A stretch of DNA of 64,000 nt from Frondihabitans sp. PAMC 28766 (lineage in GTDB: Bacteria; Actinomycetota; Actinomycetes; Actinomycetales; Microbacteriaceae): positions 3,162,001-3,226,000 of the forward strand of contig NZ_CP014513.1 in the NCBI RefSeq assembly GCF_001577365.1. The letters run 5' to 3'. Shown here one piece after another: positions 17,080 to 25,075 of the stretch (positions are counted from its first letter, which is position 1; each line of letters begins with the position of its first letter). A program made the translations under genes and the position numbers. The notes under the pieces are model-generated. The model was not told where the DNA came from and did no database searches. It was given only the letters and a program-made list of their open reading frames with translations.

Positions 17080-17105
17080 AACCGATGCAGGTATTCAGGT
17101 ATTCC
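17080..17105 (-). promoter_or_regulatory. Sigma-R/SigH autoregulatory promoter of sigR
   Basis: Read on the minus strand, GGAAT (17105-17101) and GTT (17082-17080) are separated by exactly 18 nt, the consensus for sigma-R/SigH promoters. Transcription would begin near 17072, leaving a short leader that contains AGGAGG before GTG 17045. The -35 element lies within the first codons of the divergent aroA gene, over the conserved Tyr-Ser residues, and the -10 abuts the aroA start codon. Confidence 0.8.
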
Positions 17106-18518
17106 GACCCCGAGTTCAGCCCCTACGACGACGGCGGCGGCGGCGAGACCGTCAAGAAGGCCACTGTCGACGAGGGCTTCTGGGTCGCGCCCAGCGCCAG
17201 CGGCACGGTCACGGCGACGGTGTCGCTGCCAGGATCGAAATCGCTCACCAATCGCGAGCTCGTCCTGGCCGCTCTGGCCGACTCCCCCTCCCTGCTGCGC
17301 CTGCCGTTGCACTCGCGTGACAGCGCCCTCATGGTCGAGGCGCTGAAGAGCGTCGGCACGACGATCGACGAGGTGCCGAACGGCAGCGCATTCGGCCCCG
17401 ACCTCCTCGTCACCCCGGGTGAGCTGACCGGCGGGACGTCGGTCGATTGCGGCCTCGCCGGCACGGTCATGCGCTTCATGCCGCCCCTGGCCGCCTTGGC
17501 CCGGGGGCCGGTCACGTTCGACGGCGACGTGAACGCCCGCCGCCGCCCGATGAAGACCACCATCGAGTCGCTTCGCGCTCTCGGCGTCGATGTCTCGGAC
17601 GACGGCCGCGGCACTCTGCCGTTCAGCCTCTACGGCACCGGGGCGATCGAGGGCGGCGAGATCAGCATCGACGCGTCCGCCTCCAGCCAGTTCGTCTCGG
17701 GTCTGCTGCTGGCCGCGCCGCGGTTCACCGCGGGCTTGGTTCTCCGCCACACCGGCGAGACGCTGCCGAGCCTGCCGCACATCGAGATGACCATCGACGC
17801 ACTGGCCGAGCGCGGGGTGACCGTCGACTCGTCCGAGCCCGGTGTCTGGGCCGTTCCCCCGTCGGTGATCCTGGGCCGCGATGTCACGATCGAGCCCGAC
17901 CTCTCGAACGCCGCTCCCTTCCTCATCGCAGCCCTCGTCGCCGGTGGCCGGGTGTCGGTGCCGCACTGGCCGGCCGAGACCACCCAGGTCGGCGGCGATC
18001 TCGAAGACCTGTTGCCGCTCTGGGGCGCAACCGTCACCCGTGAGGGCCACACGCTCACCGTCGACTGCGGTGCGGGTCTCATCGGCGGCGGATCGTTGCC
18101 CGGCGTCGACCTCGATCTCTCACGCGGTGGGGAGCTCGCGCCCGCGCTCGTCGCTCTCGCGGCGCTGGCGTCGGAGCCCAGCACGATCACGGGTATCGGC
18201 CACCTGCGCGGCCACGAGACCGATCGCCTCAAGGCTCTCGCCGATGACATCAACGCACTCGGCGGCGCCGTCACCGAGCTGGAGGACGGTCTGCACATCG
18301 AGCCCTCACCGCTGCACGCCGGCCAGTGGCGCACCTACGAAGACCACCGCATGGCCCATGCCGCCGCGATCATCGGGCTCGCCGTGCCGAACGTCGAACT
18401 CGACGACGTGCGCGTCGTGTCGAAGACGCTGCCGCAGTTCGTCGAGCTGTGGACGGCGATGCTCGGACGCACCGTGAGCGTGAGCCCGGCCGACACGAGC
18501 CTGCTCGGGTTCTTGTAG
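17085..18518 (+). CDS. aroA: 3-phosphoshikimate 1-carboxyvinyltransferase (EPSP synthase)
   Basis: This 477-residue shikimate pathway enzyme transfers enolpyruvate from PEP to shikimate-3-phosphate. Landmarks are [18 protein letters not shown] (Lys and Ser/Arg of the substrate site), [17 protein letters not shown] (the counterpart of the NAGTA/LR motif), [16 protein letters not shown], and [16 protein letters not shown] near the C-terminus. The N-terminal [10 protein letters not shown] supports the ATG at 17085. It has no good Shine-Dalgarno, and a TACCCT lies 9 nt upstream. The gene is divergent from sigR and shares its start region with the sigR promoter. rsgA follows 32 bp downstream, as in related actinobacteria. 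Confidence 0.95.
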   Translation: MQVFRYSDPEFSPYDDGGGGETVKKATVDEGFWVAPSASGTVTATVSLPGSKSLTNRELVLAALADSPSLLRLPLHSRDSALMVEALKSVGTTIDEVPNGSAFGPDLLVTPGELTGGTSVDCGLAGTVMRFMPPLAALARGPVTFDGDVNARRRPMKTTIESLRALGVDVSDDGRGTLPFSLYGTGAIEGGEISIDASASSQFVSGLLLAAPRFTAGLVLRHTGETLPSLPHIEMTIDALAERGVTVDSSEPGVWAVPPSVILGRDVTIEPDLSNAAPFLIAALVAGGRVSVPHWPAETTQVGGDLEDLLPLWGATVTREGHTLTVDCGAGLIGGGSLPGVDLDLSRGGELAPALVALAALASEPSTITGIGHLRGHETDRLKALADDINALGGAVTELEDGLHIEPSPLHAGQWRTYEDHRMAHAAAIIGLAVPNVELDDVRVVSKTLPQFVELWTAMLGRTVSVSPADTSLLGFL

Positions 18519-18550
18519 GCGCCGGTGCTGTTGGTGGAGGGCCCGGCCAC

Positions 18551-19654
18551 ATGAGCTGGTGGGACGACGGTTCAGATACGGGCGACGACGAGGGCGAGTA
18601 CTCCGAGTACGACGAGTCGTCGGTGCGCGTCAGGCCGAACCCAAAGGGCAACCGGCCCCGCACGAAGCAGCGCCCGGCCTACTCGGAGGCCGAAGAGGGC
18701 GTGGTCTGGACCGTCGACCGCGGCCGCTACGGCGTGCTGATGGACGCCGGCACCCCCGACGAGCGCGAGATCACGACGACCCGCGCCCGCGAACTCGGCA
18801 AGAAGTCGGTCGTCACCGGCGACCGGGTCGACCTCGTCGGCGACACGAGCGGCGACGAGGGCTCGCTCGCTCGGATCGTCCGAGTGCACGAGCGGTCCAC
18901 GCTCCTGCGGCGGAGCGCCGACGACTCCGACGCCGTCGAGCGCGTGATCGTCGCGAACGCCGACCAGATGCTGATCGTCGTGGCCGCGGCCGACCCGGAG
19001 CCGAGACCGCGACTCGTGGACCGCTACATGGTGGCGGCCTTCGATGCCGGAGTCGAGCCGATCCTGGTGATCACCAAGACCGACCTGGCCGACCCTGCGC
19101 CGTTCGCGGCCCACTTCTCGTGTCTGGATCTGCGCATCCTGACGTCGTCGTCGGCGCGGTTCTCCGAGGAGGAGCTGGCGGGGCTGCGCGCCGTGCTCGA
19201 CGATCACGTCACGGTGACCGTGGGCCACTCGGGCGTCGGCAAGTCGACCCTCGTCAACGCGCTGACCGGGTCGAACCGCGCCGTCGGCGTCGTCAACACC
19301 GTCACGGGGCGTGGGCGTCACACGTCGTCGTCCACGGTCTCGTTCAAGGTGCCGTCGGGCGGCTGGATCATCGACACGCCGGGCGTGCGGTCGTTCGGGC
19401 TCGGGCACGTCGACCCCGAGAACATCCTGCGGTCGTTCGCCTCGCACGCCATCCTGCCCGCCTCGCCATCCGAGCGCGAGGCAGCCGGCGTGCCCGCTTC
19501 ATACAAGGCCCCCGCGGGCATCCCGCTGACCGAGGCGCACGACTGGGAGATCGTCGACCGCGTCGAAGACGGCGAGCTGGGCACGATCGGGCGCGAGCGG
19601 CTCGAGTCGCTGCTGTCGCTGATCGAGTCGAAGGGCGGGGCCGTCACCGGCTGA
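18551..19654 (+). CDS. rsgA: Ribosome small-subunit GTPase RsgA (YjeQ), no zinc cluster
   Basis: This 367-residue circularly permuted GTPase acts in late 30S maturation. An acidic N-terminal tail precedes an OB domain (about 50-120). The G domain runs in permuted order: G4 VITKTDLADP, then G1 GHSGVGKSTLVNAL, the GRGRHTSSS switch and G3 DTPGVRSFG. The start is ATG 18551, with GGTGGAGG about 10 nt upstream. The C-terminal part (IVDRVEDGELGTIGRERLESLLSL) aligns with the usual helical end. The preceding region, where E. coli and Bacillus RsgA carry a Cys/His zinc cluster, contains no Cys. It lies between aroA and hisN. Confidence 0.92.
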   Translation: MSWWDDGSDTGDDEGEYSEYDESSVRVRPNPKGNRPRTKQRPAYSEAEEGVVWTVDRGRYGVLMDAGTPDEREITTTRARELGKKSVVTGDRVDLVGDTSGDEGSLARIVRVHERSTLLRRSADDSDAVERVIVANADQMLIVVAAADPEPRPRLVDRYMVAAFDAGVEPILVITKTDLADPAPFAAHFSCLDLRILTSSSARFSEEELAGLRAVLDDHVTVTVGHSGVGKSTLVNALTGSNRAVGVVNTVTGRGRHTSSSTVSFKVPSGGWIIDTPGVRSFGLGHVDPENILRSFASHAILPASPSEREAAGVPASYKAPAGIPLTEAHDWEIVDRVEDGELGTIGRERLESLLSLIESKGGAVTG

Positions 19655-19758
19655 GCCGTCGGCCCTCGCCCGTTGCCTGCGCCGCGAGATCGCAGGTCAT
19701 CCTGCCTCTCGTCACTCCGAGCGGCCGAAGCGCGACTTCGGCGCCACCCGAGGCTCGA

Positions 19759-19764
19759 TACGCT
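19759..19764 (+). promoter_or_regulatory. -10 element of hisN, leaderless
   Basis: TACGCT ends 6 nt before the GTG at 19771, and no Shine-Dalgarno is present. This supports that GTG as the start. Confidence 0.5.
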
Positions 19765-19770
19765 GGCGGG

Positions 19771-20589
19771 GTGACTTCCACGCCTGCAGACAGCCCCGTG
19801 ACCGGCCACGCCGACGACCTCGCGCTGGCCCTCCGGCTCGCCGACGAGGCCGACGCGATCAGCCTCGCGCGCTACCGGGCGGCCGACCTCGACGTGTCGC
19901 TCAAGGCCGATCACACGCACGTGACCGACGCCGACCGGGCAGTCGAGGGCAGGATCCGCGCGGTCCTCGCATCCGAGCGCCCGACCGACGCCTTCTTCGG
20001 CGAGGAGTCGGGCAAGTCCGGCTCACTTGAAGAGGGCGTCACCGCCCAGCCGCAGCGCCAGTGGATCGTCGACCCGATCGACGGCACCGCCAACTTCATG
20101 CGCGGCGTGCCCGTGTGGGCGACGCTCATCGCTCTCGTCGTCGACGGTGTCCCGGTGGTCGGCGTCGTGAGCGCCCCGGCTCTTCAGAGGCGCTGGTGGG
20201 CGACGTCCGGCGGCGGCGCGTTCGCGCTCGAGGCAGGATCGGGCACGGAGCCCCGCCGACTGCACGTCTCCGCGGTCGCGACCCTGGCCGAGGCCAGCCT
20301 CAGCTACAGCGGCCTGCAGTATTGGATGGAGGCCGGGCGCACCGAGCAGCTGCTGTCGCTCGCGCGGCAGGTGTGGCGCACCCGGGCGTACGGGGATTTC
20401 TGGTCGTACATGCTGGTCGCCGAGGGGGCGATCGACATCTCGGGCGAGTTCGACCTTCAGCCGTACGACATGGCGGCGCTGTACCCGATCGTCATCGAGG
20501 CCGGGGGCTCTTTCGGCGGCATCGACGGCGGGACGGGATCTGGCACGGGTCCGCCCTGGCGACCAATGGCATCCTGCACCCCGCTGTAG
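19771..20589 (+). CDS. hisN: Inositol-phosphatase-like histidinol-phosphatase, 3' frameshift
   Basis: This IMPase-superfamily phosphatase, as read, has 272 residues. Metal-site motifs are FFGEESG (the first Glu), WIVDPIDGTANFMRG (DPIDGT signature) and YDMAALYPIVIEAGG (the WD-type motif as YD). The position after aroA-rsgA favours histidinol-phosphate phosphatase, the last unassigned step of actinobacterial histidine synthesis. The expected family ending (A-L-A-T-N-G-x-L-H) is not in this frame. It appears in another frame as SALATNGILHPAVVEAI, running to a stop at 20616-20618. One extra G in the G-run near 20550 would join the two. The as-read C-terminus after residue 250 is therefore suspect. 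Confidence 0.82.
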   Translation: MTSTPADSPVTGHADDLALALRLADEADAISLARYRAADLDVSLKADHTHVTDADRAVEGRIRAVLASERPTDAFFGEESGKSGSLEEGVTAQPQRQWIVDPIDGTANFMRGVPVWATLIALVVDGVPVVGVVSAPALQRRWWATSGGGAFALEAGSGTEPRRLHVSAVATLAEASLSYSGLQYWMEAGRTEQLLSLARQVWRTRAYGDFWSYMLVAEGAIDISGEFDLQPYDMAALYPIVIEAGGSFGGIDGGTGSGTGPPWRPMASCTPL

Positions 20590-20731
20590 TCGAGGCGATC
20601 GCTCTCCCCCACACCTGAGGCTCGCCGGCGGTCGTCGGTGCGGAGAGGGCGAAGACGCATGGCCGGGGCCGACTCGCGATGCGATTGCGCCCTTTCGACG
20701 TCAGCCGGCCGGAGCCAGCCCGGCAGACGGG

Positions 20732-21976
20732 CTAGTGATGGTGGCCGGCGTGATCGTGCGGGGTCTCGTCCGCCTTCGGCTCGTCGTGCGACACACCCCC
20801 GTGTTCGTGCCCCATCTCCCCGTGATCGTGCCCCGCGTCCGGCGCCCCGCCCATCATCGACAGCATCGACCAGCTGCCCGAGCGCACGAAGACGATCAGC
20901 AGCAGCGCCCCGATCACGAGGAAGCCGATGTCGAGCCAGGTGGTGTAGTTCCACGAGACGCCGGCGTCGACGATCGTGACGTCGCGCTCGCGCGGCACGA
21001 GGTGCAGCGGGGTGAAGACGATCTCGACGAGGTAGCCGGCCACGACCATCGCGCCGTAGAAGATCGCCGTGATGCGGAAGGCCGCGCGCCCGCCGTAGTA
21101 CCGACGGTAGATGATGATGATCGGCACGATGATGAGGTCGGCGAAGATGAAGCTGATCACACCGCCGAACGAGATGCCGCCGTTCCAGAGCACCGCGGCC
21201 AGCGGCACGTTGCCGACCGAGCAGACGAAGCTGACGGCGGCCAGGATCGGCCCGACCAGCGGCCCGATCACGAACGCCACGCCGGGGTCGTGCACGGCGA
21301 ACACGGTCTGGAGCCACACCTTCGGCACCCACGCGTCGAAGCAGCCGGCGATCAGCAGCCCGATCACGATGTCGCGCAGCACCGAGGCCCAGTCCATGAC
21401 GAAGTACTGCGACGTCGACACGATTCCCGGCCTCGAGAAGAGTCGTCGCCAGAAGCCCTGGTCGCCTCCGACCGACATGTCCATGCCCGCGTGGCCCTCC
21501 ATCGATCCTGGGAGGCCGCGATCGGCCTGCTCGCGTGCGGACTCGGCGACCTTGCCGCGCATCCAGAGACGGAAGCCGAGGGCGACCAGCAGGATCATGA
21601 GCGGCCCGCCCACGAACTCGGCGACCGTGAACTGCCAGCCGAGCACGAACGCGAGGATGAGCCCGAGCTCGACGACGAGGTTGGTCGAGGCGATCTCGAA
21701 GGCCATCGCCGACGAGAACGACGCGCCCTTGCGGAAGAGCGCGCGGGCGAGCGCGACGGCAGCGTAGCTGCACGACGAGGACAGTGCACCGAGGCCGGTG
21801 GCCACCGAGAGCGCCCGCGGCGAGTCGTCGTTCAGCAGCTTCGTGATGCGCTCGGTGCGGACCACCGCCTGAATGACGCCCGAGAGGGTGAAGCCGAGGA
21901 TCAGGGGCCACAGGATCTCCCACCCCATCGATCCGGCCGCCACCAGTGCGCGTAGCGCTGCGTCGAGGACGAACAC
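20732..21976 (-). CDS. DUF318/UPF0718 (ArsP-like) permease with His-rich tail
   Basis: This 414-residue integral membrane permease has about eight segments. The family's Cys-containing motifs are present: GALSSSCSYAAVALARALF in the first half and FVCSVGNVPLAAVLWNGGIS in the second. ArsP, a member of this family, exports trivalent organoarsenicals, but the substrate here is unknown. The last 35 residues form a Met/His-rich cytoplasmic tail (GHDHGEMGHEHGG, ending HDHAGHHH) that should bind transition metals. I start at GTG 21976, which follows AGGAGG by 5 nt. A CsoR-type operator lies about 45 bp upstream. It is divergent from the two-component/fetB operon. Confidence 0.8.
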   Translation of the reverse strand: MFVLDAALRALVAAGSMGWEILWPLILGFTLSGVIQAVVRTERITKLLNDDSPRALSVATGLGALSSSCSYAAVALARALFRKGASFSSAMAFEIASTNLVVELGLILAFVLGWQFTVAEFVGGPLMILLVALGFRLWMRGKVAESAREQADRGLPGSMEGHAGMDMSVGGDQGFWRRLFSRPGIVSTSQYFVMDWASVLRDIVIGLLIAGCFDAWVPKVWLQTVFAVHDPGVAFVIGPLVGPILAAVSFVCSVGNVPLAAVLWNGGISFGGVISFIFADLIIVPIIIIYRRYYGGRAAFRITAIFYGAMVVAGYLVEIVFTPLHLVPRERDVTIVDAGVSWNYTTWLDIGFLVIGALLLIVFVRSGSWSMLSMMGGAPDAGHDHGEMGHEHGGVSHDEPKADETPHDHAGHHH

Positions 21977-22020
21977 GCCCACCTCCTGATGTCTCGGAAC
22001 TCGAGCGCAAGTGCGACGAG

Positions 22021-22040
22021 ATACCCCCGAGGGTATACCC
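22021..22040. promoter_or_regulatory. CsoR/CstR-type operator palindrome
   Basis: ATACCC-N4-GGGTAT (22021-22036) is a perfect inverted repeat, and GGGTATACCC (22031-22040) extends it with a third half-site. This pattern matches operators of the CsoR/RcnR/CstR family (copper, nickel or persulfide sensors). It lies between the permease and the response regulator gene. No csoR-like gene is present in this window. Confidence 0.5.
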
Positions 22041-22123
22041 GCCAGAAGGAGCCGTCGCGGTCTTGGCCCATTCTGGGCGCGCACCGGGCACACTTACCTC
22101 GATGTCGTCCCTCTCCGCTCCGC

Positions 22124-22129
22124 TAGCCT
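22124..22129 (+). promoter_or_regulatory. -10 element of the 22.1-kb response regulator, leaderless
   Basis: TAGCCT ends 6 nt before the ATG at 22136. There is no Shine-Dalgarno. Confidence 0.45.
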
Positions 22130-22135
22130 CGCACC

Positions 22136-22816
22136 ATGGGCGTTGAACATTCCTTCGCGCAGCGGCCTCGTCTCCTCCTGATCGAAGACGACCCTGCGCT
22201 CGGCCCTCTCATCGAAGAGGTGCTCGCCGAGGTCTACGACGTGACGCGTCACGTCGACGGGAGGGACGGCCTCGTCGCAGGCCTCGACGGTGACTTCGAC
22301 GTGCTGGTGATCGACCGCCGGCTGCCCTCCATCGACGGGCTCGGCATCGTCGAGCGCCTCCGTCGCGGCCGGGTCACGTCGCCCATCCTGATGCTGACGG
22401 CCCTCGGCACGGTCGGCGACCGCGTCGACGGCCTCGACGCCGGGGCGGACGACTATCTCGTCAAGCCGTTCGAGTTCGACGAGCTGCTGGCGCGCCTGCG
22501 AGCCCTCACCCGCACGTTCAGCGCATCAGGCGTCTGGATCCAGATCGGCGGCTGGCGCTTCGCCCCCGACGAGCACGTGCTCTCGTCGCCCTACGGCGAC
22601 CACATCGTGCTCACCGAGCGCGAGTCCGACCTGCTCGGGGTGCTCGCCCGCGAGCCCGACCGCACCTTCTCGCGCGAACACCTCCTGCGGGTCGCCTTCC
22701 CCGCCGGTGAGAAACCCGGCACGGTCGACACCTACGTGCACTATCTGCGCCGCAAGACCGACAGAGAGGTCGTGCTGACCATCCGCAATCGGGGTTACCG
22801 ACTGGGCACCCTGTGA
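22136..22816 (+). CDS. OmpR/PhoB-family response regulator
   Basis: This 226-residue response regulator has a receiver domain (about residues 12-122) with LLLIEDDPALG, the phospho-acceptor Asp in LVIDRRLPSIDG, Thr in MLTALG and Lys in YLVKPFEFDELLARLRAL. The winged-helix output domain (about 130-224) has LTERESDLLGVLA, TFSREHLL and TVDTYVHYLRRKTD. Its stop codon overlaps the start of the histidine kinase gene, so it is the cognate regulator. The operon continues into a FetB-like permease, and a metal-type operator lies 100 bp upstream, suggesting a metal or envelope signal. This is inference from context. Confidence 0.9.
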   Translation: MGVEHSFAQRPRLLLIEDDPALGPLIEEVLAEVYDVTRHVDGRDGLVAGLDGDFDVLVIDRRLPSIDGLGIVERLRRGRVTSPILMLTALGTVGDRVDGLDAGADDYLVKPFEFDELLARLRALTRTFSASGVWIQIGGWRFAPDEHVLSSPYGDHIVLTERESDLLGVLAREPDRTFSREHLLRVAFPAGEKPGTVDTYVHYLRRKTDREVVLTIRNRGYRLGTL

Positions 22817-23874
22817 TGGCCGTCGTTCGACGCCGAGGGCCGTCGCTCCGGCACGGCCAGGGAACGCAGGATCAGGATGCGCTGGCCACCCGTGCCGCCT
22901 CCCGGTCGATCGGCTGGCAGATCATGCTCGCCTCCGCGGTGCTCGTGCTCGGCATCGTGGTCATCGCCATCGTCTTCCTGCTGCACCAGGCGCAGCCGCG
23001 CGAGCAGATCGACAACGACCACAGCACAGGCCCGCACGTCTACGTCGATTCGACCGACGTGCTGCAGGCGCTCGTGATCCTCGGCATCGGCGCCGTGGTC
23101 TTCGCCGGGCTCGTGAGCTGGATCATCGCGCGGCGGGCGGTGAAGCCCCTCGGCACCGCGCTTCGGCTGCAGCACCAGTTCGTGGCGGATGCGAGCCACG
23201 AGCTGCGCACACCACTGGCTGTGCTCGATGCGCGACTGCAGGTGCTCGAGAGGCGTCTCGGGGCGGTGAGCCCTCCTGACCGTGACGCCACGATGGCAAC
23301 GGTCGCCGAGTTGCGGGCCGACTCCAAAGCCCTGGTCGACATCGTCAACGACCTGCTGCTCGCAGCCGGCGGCCCGGTCACGACGTCGGGAGCCGTCGAA
23401 GCCCTCCCGATCGTCGAGGAGGCCGTCGCGTCGCTGACGATCCTCTCGTCCGAACGCGGCGTCACCCTCGACTTCGAGGCGCAGGATGCCACGCGCCTGT
23501 CGGTGCCCCCGACCAGCCTCCGGCGCTGCGTGATCGCCCTCGTCGACAACGCCATCGGGCACTCGCCCCGGGGCGGCACCGTTCGCATCACGGCGGGGGC
23601 CCATGGCCCGCGCTTCGTCCTGAGCGTCGCCGACGAGGGGCCCGGAATCACCGGCATCGAGCCGAACCGCGTGTTCGAGAGGTTCGCCCACTCCGACCCG
23701 TCGATGACGGCCGACGACGAGCCGGGCTCCGCCCTACCGATGCGCCCGAGCTTCGGCATCGGCCTCGCGCTGGTGAAAGACATCGCCGACCGCCAGGGCG
23801 GCAACGTGCGCGTCGACTCGACCTCGACCGAGGGCACCACGATGGTGCTCGAACTCCCGGTAGCTCGCGCGTGA
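22816..23874 (+). CDS. Sensor histidine kinase
   Basis: This 352-residue membrane kinase is the partner of the preceding regulator. A short cytoplasmic N-tail is followed by two membrane segments at about 33-56 and 85-106, enclosing a small, roughly 28-residue extracytoplasmic loop with several acidic and His residues. There is no clear HAMP domain. The H-box is FVADASHELRTPLAVLDARL, the N-box LVDNAIGHSP, G1 DEGPGITG and G2 FGIGLALVKDIADRQGG. The small sensor loop suggests detection within or at the membrane. The ATG at 22816 overlaps the regulator's TGA, and the preceding GTG is an alternative. The 3' end overlaps the fetB-like gene by 4 bp. Confidence 0.9.
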   Translation: MAVVRRRGPSLRHGQGTQDQDALATRAASRSIGWQIMLASAVLVLGIVVIAIVFLLHQAQPREQIDNDHSTGPHVYVDSTDVLQALVILGIGAVVFAGLVSWIIARRAVKPLGTALRLQHQFVADASHELRTPLAVLDARLQVLERRLGAVSPPDRDATMATVAELRADSKALVDIVNDLLLAAGGPVTTSGAVEALPIVEEAVASLTILSSERGVTLDFEAQDATRLSVPPTSLRRCVIALVDNAIGHSPRGGTVRITAGAHGPRFVLSVADEGPGITGIEPNRVFERFAHSDPSMTADDEPGSALPMRPSFGIGLALVKDIADRQGGNVRVDSTSTEGTTMVLELPVARA

Positions 23875-24620
23875 CGCTCGGCTCGACCGGAATCGCAGTG
23901 GCGGCTCTCGTGGTGCTGACGGGCGCCATCGTCTTCTCGCTGCGACTGGAGCACCCCTGGTTGCAGCCGTGGGCCATCGTACGGGCCGCGGTGCAGCTGG
24001 GCATTCTGAGCCTGATCCTCGTGGGCGTGATCCAGAGCCCGGTATGGGTGGCGCTCTTCCTCACCGCGATGGTCCTGGCAGCAAGTTGGACGGTCTACAC
24101 GCGGCTGAAGCTCGAGCGACGGGCGCTGCCCTTCCTGGTGCTCACCGTGGTCGTGTCGGCGGGTGTGCCGGTCGTGATCGTCTTCGCGTTGGGCGCGGTC
24201 GACCTGAGCCCGCGCTACGCGCTCGCGCTCGGCGGCATCATCGTCGGCAACGTGATGACGGTGACGACGCTGATGGGGCGACTGCTCGGCAGCCAGCTGC
24301 TGTCGGGGCGAGACGAGGTCGAGGGCTGGCTCGCCCTCGGGGCGACGCCGCGGCAGGCGGCTCAGGGCGTCGTGCGTTCGGCCTCGTCGTCGGCGATCAT
24401 CCCGTCGACCGACCAGACGCGCACCACGGGCATCGTGACGCTGCCGGGGGCCTTCGTCGGCGCGGTCTTCGGGGGTGCGTCGCCGTTGGGCGCCGCGGAG
24501 TTCCAGATGGTGGTGCTCGCGTCGATCCTGGCGGCCGGGGCCATCGCGATCACTGCCATGACCTGGCGGTACGGCGCGCCGACACAGTTGCCGACCGAGC
24601 CGGCCCCCCTCGGCCGCTGA
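23871..24620 (+). CDS. FetB/UPF0014-family ABC transporter permease
   Basis: This 249-residue membrane protein of about seven segments belongs to UPF0014. The family fingerprint near residue 200 is TLPGAFVGAVFGGASPLGAA followed by EFQMVV, and the DEVEGWLALGATPRQAA amphipathic stretch also matches. In E. coli, FetB pairs with the ATPase FetA to export iron. Here no ABC ATPase gene is adjacent, so the ATPase must be encoded elsewhere or the protein acts differently. The GTG start overlaps the kinase stop (GTGA), making this the last gene of a regulator-kinase-permease operon. A hairpin follows at 24647. Confidence 0.82.
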   Translation: MTLGSTGIAVAALVVLTGAIVFSLRLEHPWLQPWAIVRAAVQLGILSLILVGVIQSPVWVALFLTAMVLAASWTVYTRLKLERRALPFLVLTVVVSAGVPVVIVFALGAVDLSPRYALALGGIIVGNVMTVTTLMGRLLGSQLLSGRDEVEGWLALGATPRQAAQGVVRSASSSAIIPSTDQTRTTGIVTLPGAFVGAVFGGASPLGAAEFQMVVLASILAAGAIAITAMTWRYGAPTQLPTEPAPLGR

Positions 24621-24646
24621 CGGAAGCCCACAGTCGCCCGAAGGAG

Positions 24647-24669
24647 CGCTGGCGGCGGGGACGCCAGCG
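24647..24669. terminator. Hairpin between fetB-like gene and ssrA
   Basis: CGCTGGCG (24647-24654) pairs perfectly with CGCCAGCG (24662-24669) around a 7-nt loop. It lies between the convergent 3' ends of the permease gene and ssrA and could serve both. Confidence 0.5.
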
Positions 24670-24698
24670 AAGAGACACAGTGGCACGACAGAGGCCGA

Positions 24699-25075
24699 TG
24701 GTGGAGATGGGGGGAATTGAACCCCCGTCCATCGCTGAGATTGAACGCATTCTACGGGCGTAGCCGGATGAGTCGTTCTACTCGGCCCCCACCTTTGCTA
24801 CCGGCATCTAGGTGGACGGGCCCAGTCACAGTGCAAGTCCCGAACGGCCCTGTGGCGCAACCGTTCAGCAAGCCCTCTAGCTGACGTCAGGGTCCGGATA
24901 GAGAGCAGTCTCCGGTCTGACGGACTTATGTGGCTCTACTGCTTACGCAGCGAGAGCGAAGTCAGTGCGCGATTTATTGGCACTTATTGTTTTCCAGAGA
25001 TCGTTTACGAGATAACCCTGGATCCTCGGCCCGCTTCTCGTTCGCATACAGGCGATGTCGAAACCGATCATCCCC
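24699..25075 (-). ncRNA. ssrA: Transfer-messenger RNA (tmRNA)
   Basis: The 3' end reads as a tRNA-Ala-like acceptor and T-arm on the minus strand: GGGGGTTCAATTCCCCCC followed by ATCTCCACCA, with the CCA encoded (24699-24701). The 5' end is GGGGATGATCGGTTTCGACA at 25075, the conserved one-piece tmRNA start. The internal reading frame (24981-24943) encodes the tag ANKSRTDFALAA and ends in TAA. The length of about 377 nt is normal. tmRNA rescues stalled ribosomes together with SmpB, whose gene lies 88 bp upstream on the same strand. A TACGAT about 80 nt before the 5' end may be the promoter, with the precursor trimmed by RNase P. Confidence 0.95.
24943..24981 (-). other. tmRNA proteolysis tag reading frame
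   Basis: The resume codon GCC (24979-24981) starts A-N-K-S-R-T-D-F-A-L-A-A, followed by TAA. The C-terminal ALAA is the degron recognised by ClpXP-type proteases. The middle KSRTD differs from the Streptomyces and Mycobacterium tags. Confidence 0.92.

Noticed and set aside
16323..18050. 575-codon extended form of SigR
   Set aside because: The upstream part is antisense to aroA and low-complexity. A sigma-R promoter and ribosome-binding site fix the start near 17045.
18559..19770. N-terminal extension of HisN through the rsgA region
   Set aside because: It is an off-frame reading of rsgA, and the leaderless -10 element at 19759 marks the true start.
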